Source of the DNA: JAEUQQ01 sp963697285
Lineage (GTDB): Bacteria; Acidobacteriota; Vicinamibacteria; Vicinamibacterales; JAFNAJ01
DNA: 64,000 nucleotides
Assembly: GCA_963697285.1 (NCBI GenBank)
Contig: CAVONI010000015.1
Span: 10,897-74,896 of the forward strand
Reading direction: 5' to 3'
The position numbers and the translations under genes were made by a program. How positions within the stretch are numbered: the stretch's first letter is position 1; every line of letters starts with the position of its first letter. Positions 17,635 to 26,850 of the stretch are shown here, in pieces. A model generated the notes under the pieces. That model did no database searches. It had not been told where the DNA came from and saw only the letters and a program-made list of their open reading frames with translations.

Positions 17635-18652
17635 ATGCAACTCGGAATGATCGGATTGGGGCGGATGGGCGGCAACATGGTGCGTCGGCTGATCGCCGGT
17701 GGCCACGAGTGCGTTGTCTTCGACAGGTCGACGCAGGCCGTTGCGGAACTGGTGGAGGAGCACGCGATTGGCGCGTCGTCTCTGGCCGCCTTCGTCGAGA
17801 AGCTCGTGACGCCGCGGGCCGTCTGGTTGATGGTGCCGGCCGCCGTGACCGACGCGGCGATCGCCGAGCTCCTGCCGCTGCTCGACGCGGGCGACATCCT
17901 GATCGACGGCGGGAACTCGCATTACGTCGACGACATCAGGCGCGCCGGGGAACTGGCCACGAAGGGCATCCACTACGTCGACGTGGGGACCAGCGGTGGG
18001 GTCTGGGGGCGTCGAGCGCGGCTACTGCATGATGATCGGTGGCGACGCGACGGTCGTGACGCACCTGGACCCGATCTTCAGGACGCTGGCACCCGGCAGG
18101 GGCGACATCCCGCGGACGCCCGGACGCGAGAAGGCGACGGGTACCGCGGAAGAGGGTTACCTGCACTGCGGGCCGAATGGCGCCGGTCACTTCGTGAAGA
18201 TGGTGCACAACGGGATCGAGTACGGCCTCATGGCCGCGTACGCCGAAGGGTTCAACATCCTGAAGCACGCGAACGTGGGCAGGAAGGGCCGCGACGCAGA
18301 CGCCGAGACGACCCCGCTTCGGCATCCGGAGCACTACCAGTACGACATGAACCTCGCCGACATCTCCGAGGTATGGCGGCGCGGAAGCGTCATCGCCTCG
18401 TGGCTGCTCGACCTCACCGCCATCTCGCTGCTCGAATCGCCCGACCTGTCGGAGTTCTCGGGCCGCGTCTCGGATTCGGGCGAAGGGCGGTGGACGATCA
18501 TGGCCGCGATCGACCAGGGCACGCCCGCCGACGTGCTCACGTCGGCGCTCTACCAGCGATTCAGATCGCGTGGCGAAGCCGACTTCCAGAACAAGCTCCT
18601 CTCGGCGATGCGCTTCCAGTTTGGTGGACATCACGAGAAGCCGGCGAAATAG
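17635..18652 (+). CDS. gnd: 6-phosphogluconate dehydrogenase (short type), frame broken by one extra base
   Basis: About 338 residues, matching the short decarboxylating 6-phosphogluconate dehydrogenases (the YqeC/GndA-like group). The N terminus has the NADP(H) loop GLGRMGGNM, then ILIDGGNSHY, VDVGTSGGVWG and, in the second frame, GYCMMIGGD, GAGHFVKMVHNGIEYG and the substrate helix. The shift lies at about 18011, where dropping a G from GGGGGCGTCGAG restores GVWGLERGYCM. GGAGAGGG precedes the ATG. It oxidises 6-phosphogluconate to ribulose 5-phosphate and carbon dioxide and is paired with pgi. Confidence 0.92.
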
Positions 18653-18672
18653 GCGGCAGCCCGAGCCCGTGC

Positions 18673-20230
18673 ATGGTCACCTTCGCGATGTCTCTGACGG
18701 ATTCGGCGACGCCCCACCGGCCGGGAAGTGAGCGCTGTCCGGTCAGTGCGCAGGCCGTGGCTCGCGCGTTGATGACGGCGGTGTTCTGTGTTGTGTGCGC
18801 GTCGGTCGTTGCGGCACAAGCTCCTCAGGGGAAGCCGGCACAACCCGCACCCACGACCACGGAACCCGCGCCGGCGACGCCTGAGCAACAACCGCCCACG
18901 TCGGAACAGCGCCCGTTCAATCCGACGCAGGAAATCGCGGGAGAGCAGGCCGAGGGACCTGCCCTGGACGTCGGCCCGGTGCAACTGCGCATTGGTGGTT
19001 TCCTGGGACTGACCGGCCTGTACCGATCGACCAACAGCGGCGGCGGACCCGGCACCGCGTTCGCGTCCATCCCCTACGCCGACGGCGTGCGCGGCAACGT
19101 CTCCGAGGCGCGACTCAGCGCCGAACCGTCGAAGCTGTCGGTTCGGGTGGATGCGCTGTTCCCCGAACCCGGCGAGCGCTTTCGGAGGTTGTCGGGCTAT
19201 TTCGAGATGGATTTCGGCGGAAACAGCCCCCGGCAACGTGGCGGTCACGTCGTCGAGTTCGACGATGCGGCTCAGGCACGCGTTTGCAGAAGTCCAGTAT
19301 CGCGACACGTTCTTCATGTCGCTCGGCCAGGCGTTCACGTTGATGACGCCCGTCAAGGATCAGCTGAGCACATGGCCCTCAGACGTCGAGTTGACGCAGG
19401 CCGTCGACACGAACTACCTGGCGGGGACGGTGTGGGGACGGCTGCCGCAAATCCGCGTGACGTGGCGCCCGTCGCCGCGGTTCAACTGGGCCGCATCGGT
19501 CGAGAATCCCGAGCAGCAGATCGGGACCGCGCTGGTACGGCTGCCCGCCTGCTGCGCCGGCGACATCGAGGCGCAGTACAACACGGGATCGGACCAGTGG
19601 CGTGTTCCCAACCTGATGCCCGACGTCATCACGCGGGTGGCGGTGAATCCGGTCAAGGCGCTGCACGTGGACGCTGGCGGCGTGCTGCGCGTGTTCAGGG
19701 CGACGGTGGAGCCGTACGACGAGTCCGTCACGCACCTGGGGGGCGGCGTGAGCCTGAATGCCCGCGTCTCGCTGAGCCGCACCACCACGCTGATCGCGCA
19801 GGGCGCCGTGGGATCGGGGCTGGGACGGTACATCGGCGGCCTGGTGCCGGACGTCGCCTTCGAGCGTGACGGCTCCATCAGCCCGATTGAGACCGTATCC
19901 TGGGTGACTGGCATCGAGCAGAAGGTAACGCGGCTGGCGGCGCTGGCCGTCTACTACAGCGGGGTCGCCATCGATGCCCAGTACTCCTCGGACGACGATG
20001 GTCGGTTCATCGGGTACGGGTTTCCAGGTGCTCCACATTCGAACAACCGCAGGATCCAGGAGCTCACGGGTACGTTCTCGCGCCTCGTCACGAAGACCGC
20101 GAAGCGCGGCTCCGTGCAGCTCGGCGTGCAAGCCTCCTGGCTGAAGCGCGAACCGTGGTCGTCGGGAGACGGCCCCTCGTCGGCGGACGCCTTCATGTTC
20201 TTCACGCAGTTGCGCTATAACCTCCCCTGA
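18673..20230 (+). CDS. Outer-membrane porin (DcaP-like), frame broken by one extra base
   Basis: About 518 residues. A signal peptide (cut near VVAAQA) and a Pro/Gln/Thr-rich linker precede the barrel (VQLRIGGFLGLTGLYR, RLSAEPSKLSVRVDA). The second frame continues with MRLRHAFAEVQY and MSLGQAFTLM, the typical DcaP-like segment, and ends with strands to LRYNLP. The shift is in a C run at 19227-19231: one C fewer restores GGNSPGNVAVTSSS. Start is uncertain (ATG at 18673 or 18688). It is followed 90 bases later by another porin of the same type. Confidence 0.75.
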
Positions 20231-20320
20231 GGCTCACCCGATACGCCCGGCGCCGGCGGCCGACGCGGAGCGTCTGCCAGATCCGCGCTGGGACGAGTCG
20301 CGGTGACGCCAGGAGCCCAC

Positions 20321-21849
20321 ATGAACCCTGCTCTCTTCCTGTTCCGGCGCCAGCACCGGACGTTGTTCCTGCTGGTTGCGGCCATCCACCTGTCGGTCGC
20401 GTCGCTTGCTGCCCAGACGCCACCGCCGGCCGATCCGCAGGGCCCGTCGGTCGCGGAACTGGCCAGGCTCGTGGCCTCGCAGGCGCGGGCCATCGAGGAG
20501 CAGAAGCAGGCGCTCGAGGCGCAACAGCGCGAGATCGAGCAACTGCGCAAGGTGCTCGACGAGACGCAGAGGCTCTCGCTCGCCTCACATAACCGCCTGG
20601 AGGAGTTGGCCAGGGCGGCACCCGCCCCGACGGTGAGTGCGGCCGTCGAGGAGCGCCTGGCGAAGATCGAGCAGGCGGTCACCCAGATCCCCGACCTGCC
20701 CACCGACGTCGTGGCGGCTGGGGAATTCCCCGGGTCACTTGCCATTCCCGGCACTGATGCCGCCCTCAGGGTGGCCGGCCTGGTGCGCACGACGGCGGTC
20801 GCGTCGCTCGGCCCGCTCGGCACCGAAGACCGTTTCGTGACCTCGTCGATCCCGGTGAAGGGCAGCCCGGAAGCCGGGAAGGAGTCACGCTTCGTCCTGA
20901 ACGCCGTGCCCAGCCGGTTCAACCTCGACGTGCGGACGCCGACCGGCGTCGGGGCCATGCGGGCCTTCATCGAGGGCGACTTCGCAGGATCGGGCCGGAC
21001 CTACCGGCTTCGGCACGCGTACGGGCAGTGGAAAGGGTTCGTGCTTGGCCAGACCTGGTCGACCTTCGCCGATCCCGATGCGGAACCCGATGGGATCGAC
21101 TTCGAAGGCCTGAACGCGATTGCGCTCTTCAGGCAGGCGCAGGTGCGCTACTCGCGCCAGGTGAATGAACGCCTCGACATCGCTGCCGCCCTCGAGAACC
21201 CGGCGCCCGACATCACGAACGCCAAGGGCGTGAGCCAGGTTCCGGATCTCGTCTTTCGTGCGCGCTGGCGGCCGGGGAGAGGGCTCGAGAGGGCCCTTCG
21301 TGCTCCGCCTGTTCCCCAAGGGATCGCACGTGAGCCTGGCCCTGCTCGGTCGCCAGATTCGCGGGGAACCGCTGGACCAACCCAACACCTCGCGCGCTAC
21401 CGGCGGCTACGGCGTCGGCCTGAGCGGGCGGTTGGGTGCCCGCTGGCAGCCTGAGAGGGGTCAGGTGATGTTCTCGTTCTACGCCGGTGAAGGCATCGGT
21501 CGTTACATCACCGATCTCGGAAGCCTCGGCGGGCAGGACGCCGTCTACGACAGCACCACCGACAGGATCGAGGTGCTGCCGGTCTTTGCGTGGTACTTGG
21601 GCTACGAGTCGAGGTGGAACGACAGGTGGCGCTCGACGTTCACCTACGGCACCGTCATCGTCGACAACCTCGATATCCAGCCTGGCGACGCGCTCAAGCA
21701 GACCAACCGCGGTTCGTTCAACGTCACGTTCTCGCCAATCCGCACGGCTGGACATCGTGACGGAGTTCCTCTTCGGCAACCGGATCAACAAGGACGGAAA
21801 CCGGGGAAGTTCGAGCCAGCTCCAGCTCGGCACGAACTTCCGTTTCTGA
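20321..21849 (+). CDS. DcaP-like porin with N-terminal coiled coil, frame broken twice
   Basis: About 508 residues. After the signal peptide (cut near SLAAQT) residues 35-100 form a coiled coil (EEQKQALEAQQREIEQLRKV), which in DcaP porins makes the periplasmic trimerisation stalk. Then come VAGLVRTTAV, RFNLDVRTPTG and RLRHAYGQWKGFVLGQTWSTF, close to DcaP, and a final strand LQLGTNFRF. Extra bases at about 21284 and 21744 break the frame; dropping them restores WRPGRGSRGPFVLRLF and FSPIRRLDIVTEF. AGGAG lies before the ATG. These channels take up small dicarboxylates or similar solutes. Confidence 0.8.
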
Positions 21850-21888
21850 TACCCAGCGCGCCCGGGCCCTGCACGTGGCGGGTGAATC

Positions 21889-22150
21889 GGTGTCCGGGCC
21901 GCGCAGGGGCGCGGCCCCTGCACCTGGCGGGTGAATCGGGTCCGGGCTGTCGCGGGCGACCCACGAGGGACGCGTGCGGAACGCCACCACCACGAGGCGC
22001 GCGTGCGGACCGCCACCGCGGTGTCCGGGCCGCGCAGGGGCGCGGCCCCTACACCTGGCGGGTGAATCCGATCCTGCCTGTCACGGGGCGACCCTGTGGG
22101 ACACGTGCGGAACGCCACCACCACGAGGCGCGCGTGCGAACCTCCAATCG
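21889..22150. repeat. 131-base tandem repeat containing hairpin repeats
   Basis: The non-coding stretch 21850-22337 holds two adjacent units of 131 bases. Blocks at 21889-21938 and 22020-22069, and at 21974-22007 and 22105-22138, are near-identical and both offset by 131; the parts between are diverged. Each unit carries one GGGCCGCGC/GCGCGGCCC hairpin (21896-21917, 22027-22048), and a diverged third hairpin follows (22160-22186). No open frame crosses the repeat convincingly. Confidence 0.8.
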
Positions 22151-22159
22151 TGGCGGATG

Positions 22160-22186
22160 TAGGGGCCGCACCCCTGTGCGGCCCGG
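22160..22186. repeat. Dispersed hairpin repeat, A/T-stem variant
   Basis: GGGCCGCA and TGCGGCCC arms around CCCCTG, preceded by GTAG. Compared with the main form the eighth stem pair is A-T rather than G-C, changed on both sides. Belongs to the ten-copy family. Confidence 0.75.
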
Positions 22187-22337
22187 GCACGATGCCGCCT
22201 AGCGTGAGGTGAGGCGAAACGGGTATAACGGACAGCTGGACGGTTGCTGCAGGGGGTCGTCCGCCAGGTAACAGGTGCTGAACGGCGACTCGAGAACCCG
22301 GTCGCCGATTCAGCGGCCAAATACAGAGAGTCACGTC

Positions 22338-24773
22338 ATGCGCCACACATCCTTCCGTCATCCGTGGGTCGTCTACCTGCTGTCACTCGCACTCGCGGTT
22401 CCGCAGGGCGCGCTCCTGGGTGCACAGGCCCAGGCCGCCGGGCAGGCCAAGACCACAGCGCCAGCCAAGACCACATCACCGGCCAAGACCACCGCGCAGC
22501 CGAAACCCGCTGCACAGGCGACGGCCAACGGCCTGCCGCCGGGCACGAACGCCGACACGGGCTGGCCACGTACGATCGCGCTCGAGAGCGGCACCGCCAC
22601 GTGGTATCAGCCACAGGTCGAGAACTGGGCGGGACAGTCGAAGATCGTCGCCTGGTCGGCCGTGTCGTATACGCCCACCGGAGCGAAGGAGCCGGCGCTC
22701 GGCACCATCAAGATCGAGGGGCCGACGAGCGTGTCGCTCGACGAGCGGGTCGTGAGCATGGACCTGCGGATCACGGAGTACCACTTCTCGACCCTGTCGG
22801 CGGAGCAGACCAAGGCGCTCGTCGCCGCCGTGCAGGCGCGTCCGCAGAACGAGCGGGTGATCGACCTCGATCGCGTGCTCGCGTACGTGAACGACAGCCC
22901 GCTGCAGGTCAAGAACGCCGACAGCATCAAGGCCGATCCGCCCAAGGTGTTCTGGGCGCCGGCGCCCGCGGCCCTCGTCAACCTCGATGGCGAACCGATC
23001 TGGAGCCCGATCGATGGCGTGGACCTCCGCTACGCCGTCAACACGAACTGGGATCTCTTCGAGTACACGCCAAGCAAGGCGCTGTACCTCCGGTACAACG
23101 AGGGGTGGCTGCAGGCGGCGGCTGTGTCGGGGCCATGGGCGCCCGTGAAGGGCGCGCTGCCCGCCAGTTTCTCGAAGCTGCCCGCCGACGACAACTGGAA
23201 GGACGTCAGGGCCGCGCTGCCGGGCAAGCCCCTGTCGGGCAAGGCGGTGCCCAAGGTGTTCGTCAGCACCTCGCCCGCCGAGTTGATCATGCTCCAGGGC
23301 GCGGCCAGCTACTCGAAGGTCGAAGGCGCGCAGACGCTGCTCTGGGTGAACAACACGGAAGCCGACCTGTTCAGGATGGGACTCGGCGGCGACTTCTACT
23401 TCCTGATCGCCGGGCGCTGGTTCAAGGCCACCTCGCTCGACGGCCCGTGGACGTTCGCGACGCCAACGCTGCCGCCCGACTTCAAGTTGATCTCGGTGGA
23501 ACATCCGCGGTCGCGCGTGCTGGCCTCGGTGCCGGGCACGCGGCAGGCGACCGAAGCCGTGCTGCTCGCGACGATCCCGCGAACGGCGCGCGTCAACAAG
23601 AAGGAGCTGAAGGCTCCCGACGTGGTGTACCAGGGCGAACCGCAGCTGAAGCCGATCGAAGGCTCATCGGGCGTCCAGCAGGCGGTGAACACCGACAAGG
23701 ACATCGTGAAGTTCGGCGATCTCTACTACATGTGCTTCCAGGGCGTGTGGTTCATGTCGCGCGCCGCAACTGGCCCGTGGGAAGTGACCGGATCGGTTCC
23801 GCAGGAGATCTACACCATCCCGGCCAGCTCGCCGGTCCATCACGTCACCTACGTGACGGTGAAGGAAGATGAGAAGGACAGCGATACGGTGACCGTCGCG
23901 TACGTCGCCGCGTACACGGGCCTGATGATCGGTTGGGGCTGCGCCGTGTGGGGAAGCGGCTGGTACTATCCGCCCTACTACGGCTACGGCGCCTACCGTC
24001 CGTACTACTACCCGTATCCCCACACGTACGGGATGGGCGCCTGGTACAACCCGCACACCGGCGCCTATGGGCGCGGCGTAGCGGCGTACGGGCCGTACGG
24101 CGGCATTGGCATGGGCGCGTCGTACAACCCGCGCACGGGAACCTACGCGCGCGGGGCCGCGGCGTACGGTCCCTACGGATCACGCGCCGCAGGGCAGGCC
24201 TACAACCCCCGCACCGGGACCTACGCGCAAACGCGGCAGGGCTCGAACGTCTACGGCAACTGGGGCAGCAGTTACGTGCAGCGCGGCGACAGCTGGGCCC
24301 AGACCGCCCATCGCGAGAACTATCGGACGGGCTCATCCTCGTCAGCCATTCGCACCAGCGGCGGCGGTGCCGCGGTGTCGCGCACCGGTCCCGGCGGCAA
24401 CACCGGCACCATCGCGCGCACCGGCAGCGGCGACATCTACGCGGGTCACGACGGCAACGTGTACCGCAAGACCGACAGCGGATGGCAGCAGGCCAGCGGG
24501 TCGGGCAACTGGAGCAGCGTCGACCGGGGGCAAGCGGGCACGACTGCATCGCAGGCCGGCGCGACGGCGCGCGACCGTTCGGCGACGGCGGGCTCTTCGC
24601 AAGTCAGCCAACTCAACCGCGATAGCAGTGCGAGGACCCAGGGGAACCAGCGCACCGCCAACCGCAGCACCTGGCAATCGAGCGGCGCGACGCGTGCCGG
24701 CGCCAGCAGCTACGGGGGTTCACGCTACAGTGGCGGCGGACGGGCGCGTGGTGGTGGCGGACGTCGGCGGTAG
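22338..24773 (+). CDS. Large secreted protein with repeated C-terminal Tyr/Gly motif
   Basis: An 811-residue protein with a signal peptide (cut near ALLGAQA) and an Ala/Lys/Thr/Pro linker. Residues 80-540 form a globular region with repeated WAPAP/W-P-I-DG and Y-x-x-F-x-G-x-W elements (RYNEGWLQA, LIAGRWFKAT, MCFQGVWFMS), reminiscent of carbohydrate-binding type V/XII annotations. A hydrophobic Gly/Trp/Tyr segment (about 545-570) follows, then three copies of a YNPRTGTYARG-type repeat (about 575-640) and a Ser/Thr/Arg/Gly-rich disordered tail ending in RRR. No enzymatic site is recognisable. Such proteins are frequent in Acidobacteriota and probably act at the cell surface. Confidence 0.75.
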   Translation: MRHTSFRHPWVVYLLSLALAVPQGALLGAQAQAAGQAKTTAPAKTTSPAKTTAQPKPAAQATANGLPPGTNADTGWPRTIALESGTATWYQPQVENWAGQSKIVAWSAVSYTPTGAKEPALGTIKIEGPTSVSLDERVVSMDLRITEYHFSTLSAEQTKALVAAVQARPQNERVIDLDRVLAYVNDSPLQVKNADSIKADPPKVFWAPAPAALVNLDGEPIWSPIDGVDLRYAVNTNWDLFEYTPSKALYLRYNEGWLQAAAVSGPWAPVKGALPASFSKLPADDNWKDVRAALPGKPLSGKAVPKVFVSTSPAELIMLQGAASYSKVEGAQTLLWVNNTEADLFRMGLGGDFYFLIAGRWFKATSLDGPWTFATPTLPPDFKLISVEHPRSRVLASVPGTRQATEAVLLATIPRTARVNKKELKAPDVVYQGEPQLKPIEGSSGVQQAVNTDKDIVKFGDLYYMCFQGVWFMSRAATGPWEVTGSVPQEIYTIPASSPVHHVTYVTVKEDEKDSDTVTVAYVAAYTGLMIGWGCAVWGSGWYYPPYYGYGAYRPYYYPYPHTYGMGAWYNPHTGAYGRGVAAYGPYGGIGMGASYNPRTGTYARGAAAYGPYGSRAAGQAYNPRTGTYAQTRQGSNVYGNWGSSYVQRGDSWAQTAHRENYRTGSSSSAIRTSGGGAAVSRTGPGGNTGTIARTGSGDIYAGHDGNVYRKTDSGWQQASGSGNWSSVDRGQAGTTASQAGATARDRSATAGSSQVSQLNRDSSARTQGNQRTANRSTWQSSGATRAGASSYGGSRYSGGGRARGGGGRRR

Positions 24774-24943
24774 CACGACGTCCGTGACGCTTGCCGCGCG
24801 GTGCCACTCGTGGGCGGCACTGCGCCCGCATTCGCCTGTGGGGTCGGAGAACCGCGTCGTGTCGAGAACCTCGGTGGAGATCTCGACAGCCGTGACGTGA
24901 CGAGCGCGCGCGGGGCCTCAAGGCGGACTGGCGAGGGGAGCAG

Positions 24944-24976
24944 GTGACGGACGTGACGCAGCGTCGCGTCCGTCAC
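24944..24976. terminator. Hairpin between convergent genes, possible bidirectional terminator
   Basis: GTGACGGACG (24944-24953) and CGTCCGTCAC (24967-24976) are perfect 10-base inverted arms with a 13-base loop, placed 28 bases beyond the stop of the leftward PEP-CTERM gene and about 170 bases after the rightward 811-residue gene. There is no T tract, so the role as terminator is inferred from position and stem strength. The rest of 24774-25003 shows nothing. Confidence 0.45.
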
Positions 24977-25003
24977 TGATGCCAAAGAGGGTGTTGCTCG
25001 TCG

Positions 25004-25720
25004 CTAGTCGCGAACGACGGGTCCGCGGCGGCGAAGACCGCGCAGCCCGACAAGGCCGACGGTCAGCAGCGCGAAGGTCGCCGGCTCGGGGACCAGCGCG
25101 AACGCCCGATCGCTGTTCAGGACGCCGTTGCCAGTGGCGGTTCCGAGGCCAATCTGATACGAGCGGTTGTTCCCGTTCGTCCCGTGGATCCACGCGATGA
25201 TCTCCGGAGTGAACATCGACGTCTCCACCAGCGGCGAGAACCAGTACGGCGTCCCGGCATTCAGGTTGACGGGCGTGGCGAACGTGTACGAGAACTCGTA
25301 GACGTTCACGGGACTGCCGGAGAACAGGCCGGTGCCCAGCAGCGTGGTCGTGACGGCTGCCGCGCCCACTGATTCCGAGGCGACCTGCGCGCCCGGTAGC
25401 CCCGCGTTGTCGCTGTAGAACGCGATGTCGTATCCGGTGACACCGTTGAGGCCGACTGGGTTATTGCCCGTGTTGATGTAGTCGAAGGTCGCCGCGTACC
25501 ACCTGACGCCGGTGATGGATGTGGCAGCGGAGAGCGTGAAGTCATCGAACGTCCGGAACCCGTAGTTCTGGGCGGCCGAGAACTCCGTGGTCCACATGGC
25601 GCCGACGCCGTTTGCCGGGCCGCCGGCCCAGAGCATCGGCTGGTTGTACACGATGTTCGCGGCGTACACCGGAGAGGCGGCGACCACGGTAGCGAGCAAT
25701 GCGGCAGACACGAGTTTCAT
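25004..25720 (-). CDS. PEP-CTERM sorting-signal protein
   Basis: A 238-residue secreted protein: signal peptide (cut near VYAAN), a beta-rich body and a C-terminal PEP-CTERM signal made of VPEPATFALL, a hydrophobic helix and the basic cluster RRRG. Proteins of this class are cleaved and anchored or exported by an exosortase and are commonly linked with exopolysaccharide. No exosortase gene lies in this window, so the processing enzyme must be elsewhere. AGGAGGT lies just before the ATG. A sigma-54-like promoter is placed about 90 bases upstream. Specific function unknown. Confidence 0.85.
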   Translation of the reverse strand: MKLVSAALLATVVAASPVYAANIVYNQPMLWAGGPANGVGAMWTTEFSAAQNYGFRTFDDFTLSAATSITGVRWYAATFDYINTGNNPVGLNGVTGYDIAFYSDNAGLPGAQVASESVGAAAVTTTLLGTGLFSGSPVNVYEFSYTFATPVNLNAGTPYWFSPLVETSMFTPEIIAWIHGTNGNNRSYQIGLGTATGNGVLNSDRAFALVPEPATFALLTVGLVGLRGLRRRGPVVRD

Positions 25721-25807
25721 GCAGGGACCTCCTGGGGGATCGCGTGCCGTTGGGACACCTGCGGCGACCCAGCGACCGATCCGATTTGATTGATCGGCCC
25801 CGCCCGC

Positions 25808-25823
25808 TGCAAAAATCGTGCAG
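25808..25823 (-). promoter_or_regulatory. Sigma-54-like promoter of the PEP-CTERM gene
   Basis: Read leftward the site is CTGCACGATTTTTGCA. The -12 half TTGCA and CACG of the -24 half fit the consensus with correct spacing, but the GG of the -24 box reads TG, so the match is moderate. PEP-CTERM genes are often under sigma-54 control with the PrsK/PrsR system. The remaining gap 25824-26126 shows no convincing gene. Confidence 0.45.
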
Positions 25824-26126
25824 GTTCGTGTCGGAACACTGATCGCACGGTAAGTCCTCTTCCATCAATGAATTGACAAATGACGAGGCAGCCTGGGAAC
25901 GCGTGCAAGTCACGCGATGGGCAGTCTTCTGTCTGAAGCAGGCGCGCCTTTCTCGCCTTCCTCGCCCTGCCCGCCTACCTCGCCTTCAGCACGATGCGCG
26001 ACACCTCGACGCCGTCGGTCGACGCCTGCTCGACCTGGTGCGCACGGGTGGCCGCATCTCGCTGTTGGGAATGAACACGCGCAGCCAAACTCTGCCACGC
26101 GCTCTCGTCCTGATCCACACTGGGAT

Positions 26127-26846
26127 GTGACCGATCCCGCGCTTCCGGTCTTCGTCGCGCGCGGCCTGACCAAGGTGTACCAGATGGGGGAAGTCACCGT
26201 GCACGCCCTGCGCGGCGTGGACTTCGACCTCTTCCCCGGCGAGCTGGTGGTGCTGCTGGGGCCGTCGGGCTCGGGCAAGTCGACGCTGCTCAACATCCTC
26301 GGCGGCCTCGACGTGCCGACCTCGGGCACGGTCGTCTACCAGGACCACAATCTCACGGCTGCCGGCGAGGCCGCGCTCACCGACTACCGGCGATCGCACG
26401 TCGGCTTCGTCTTCCAGTTCTACAACCTGATCCCCAGCCTCACCGCACGCGAGAACGTCGCGCTCGTCACCGAAATCGTCGAGCACCCGATGGCGCCCGA
26501 CGAGGCGCTCGCGCTGGTCGGGCTCGGCGCACCGGCTCGATCACTTCCCGGCGCAGCTCTCGGGCGGCGAGCAGCAGCGTGTCGCGATCGCCCGGGCCAT
26601 CGCCAAGCGGCCCGACGTGCTGCTGTGCGACGAGCCGACGGGCGCGCTCGACATCACGACGGGCATCGGTCGTGCTCGACGCCATCGAGCGCGTCAACCG
26701 CGAGCTGGGCACGTCGACGGTCGTGATCACTCACAACGCCGCGATCGCGGGCATGGCCGATCGCGTCGTGCGGCTGCTCGACGGCCGCGTGACGGGCGTT
26801 GACGCGCAACGCCGCGAAAGTGCCTGTTCATTCGCTCAGGTGGTGA
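26127..26846 (+). CDS. ABC transporter ATP-binding protein (LolD/MacB type), frame broken three times
   Basis: About 238 residues, the normal length, spread over three frames. Visible in order are VYQMGEVTVHALRGVD, Walker A GPSGSGKST, the Q-loop FVFQFYNLIPSLTARENV, the signature LSGGEQQR, Walker B VLLCDEPTGALD and the H-loop VVITHN. One extra base each at about 26529, 26668 and 26801 accounts for the breaks, and the third returns the frame to a TGA at 26844-26846, four bases before the permease ATG. The GTG at 26127 begins MTDPALPVFVARGLTKVY. It energises the adjacent FtsX-like permease. Confidence 0.88.
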
Positions 26847-26850
26847 CACG

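Noticed and set aside
17146..19869. A 907-codon rightward frame crossing gnd and a porin
   Set aside because: It reads gnd and the porin only in parts and pgi out of frame. It is an effect of high GC with few stop codons joined by the frameshifts.
25873..26130. An 85-codon frame before the ABC ATPase gene
   Set aside because: Composition changes along its length, no ribosome site, and no similarity to any family I recognise.
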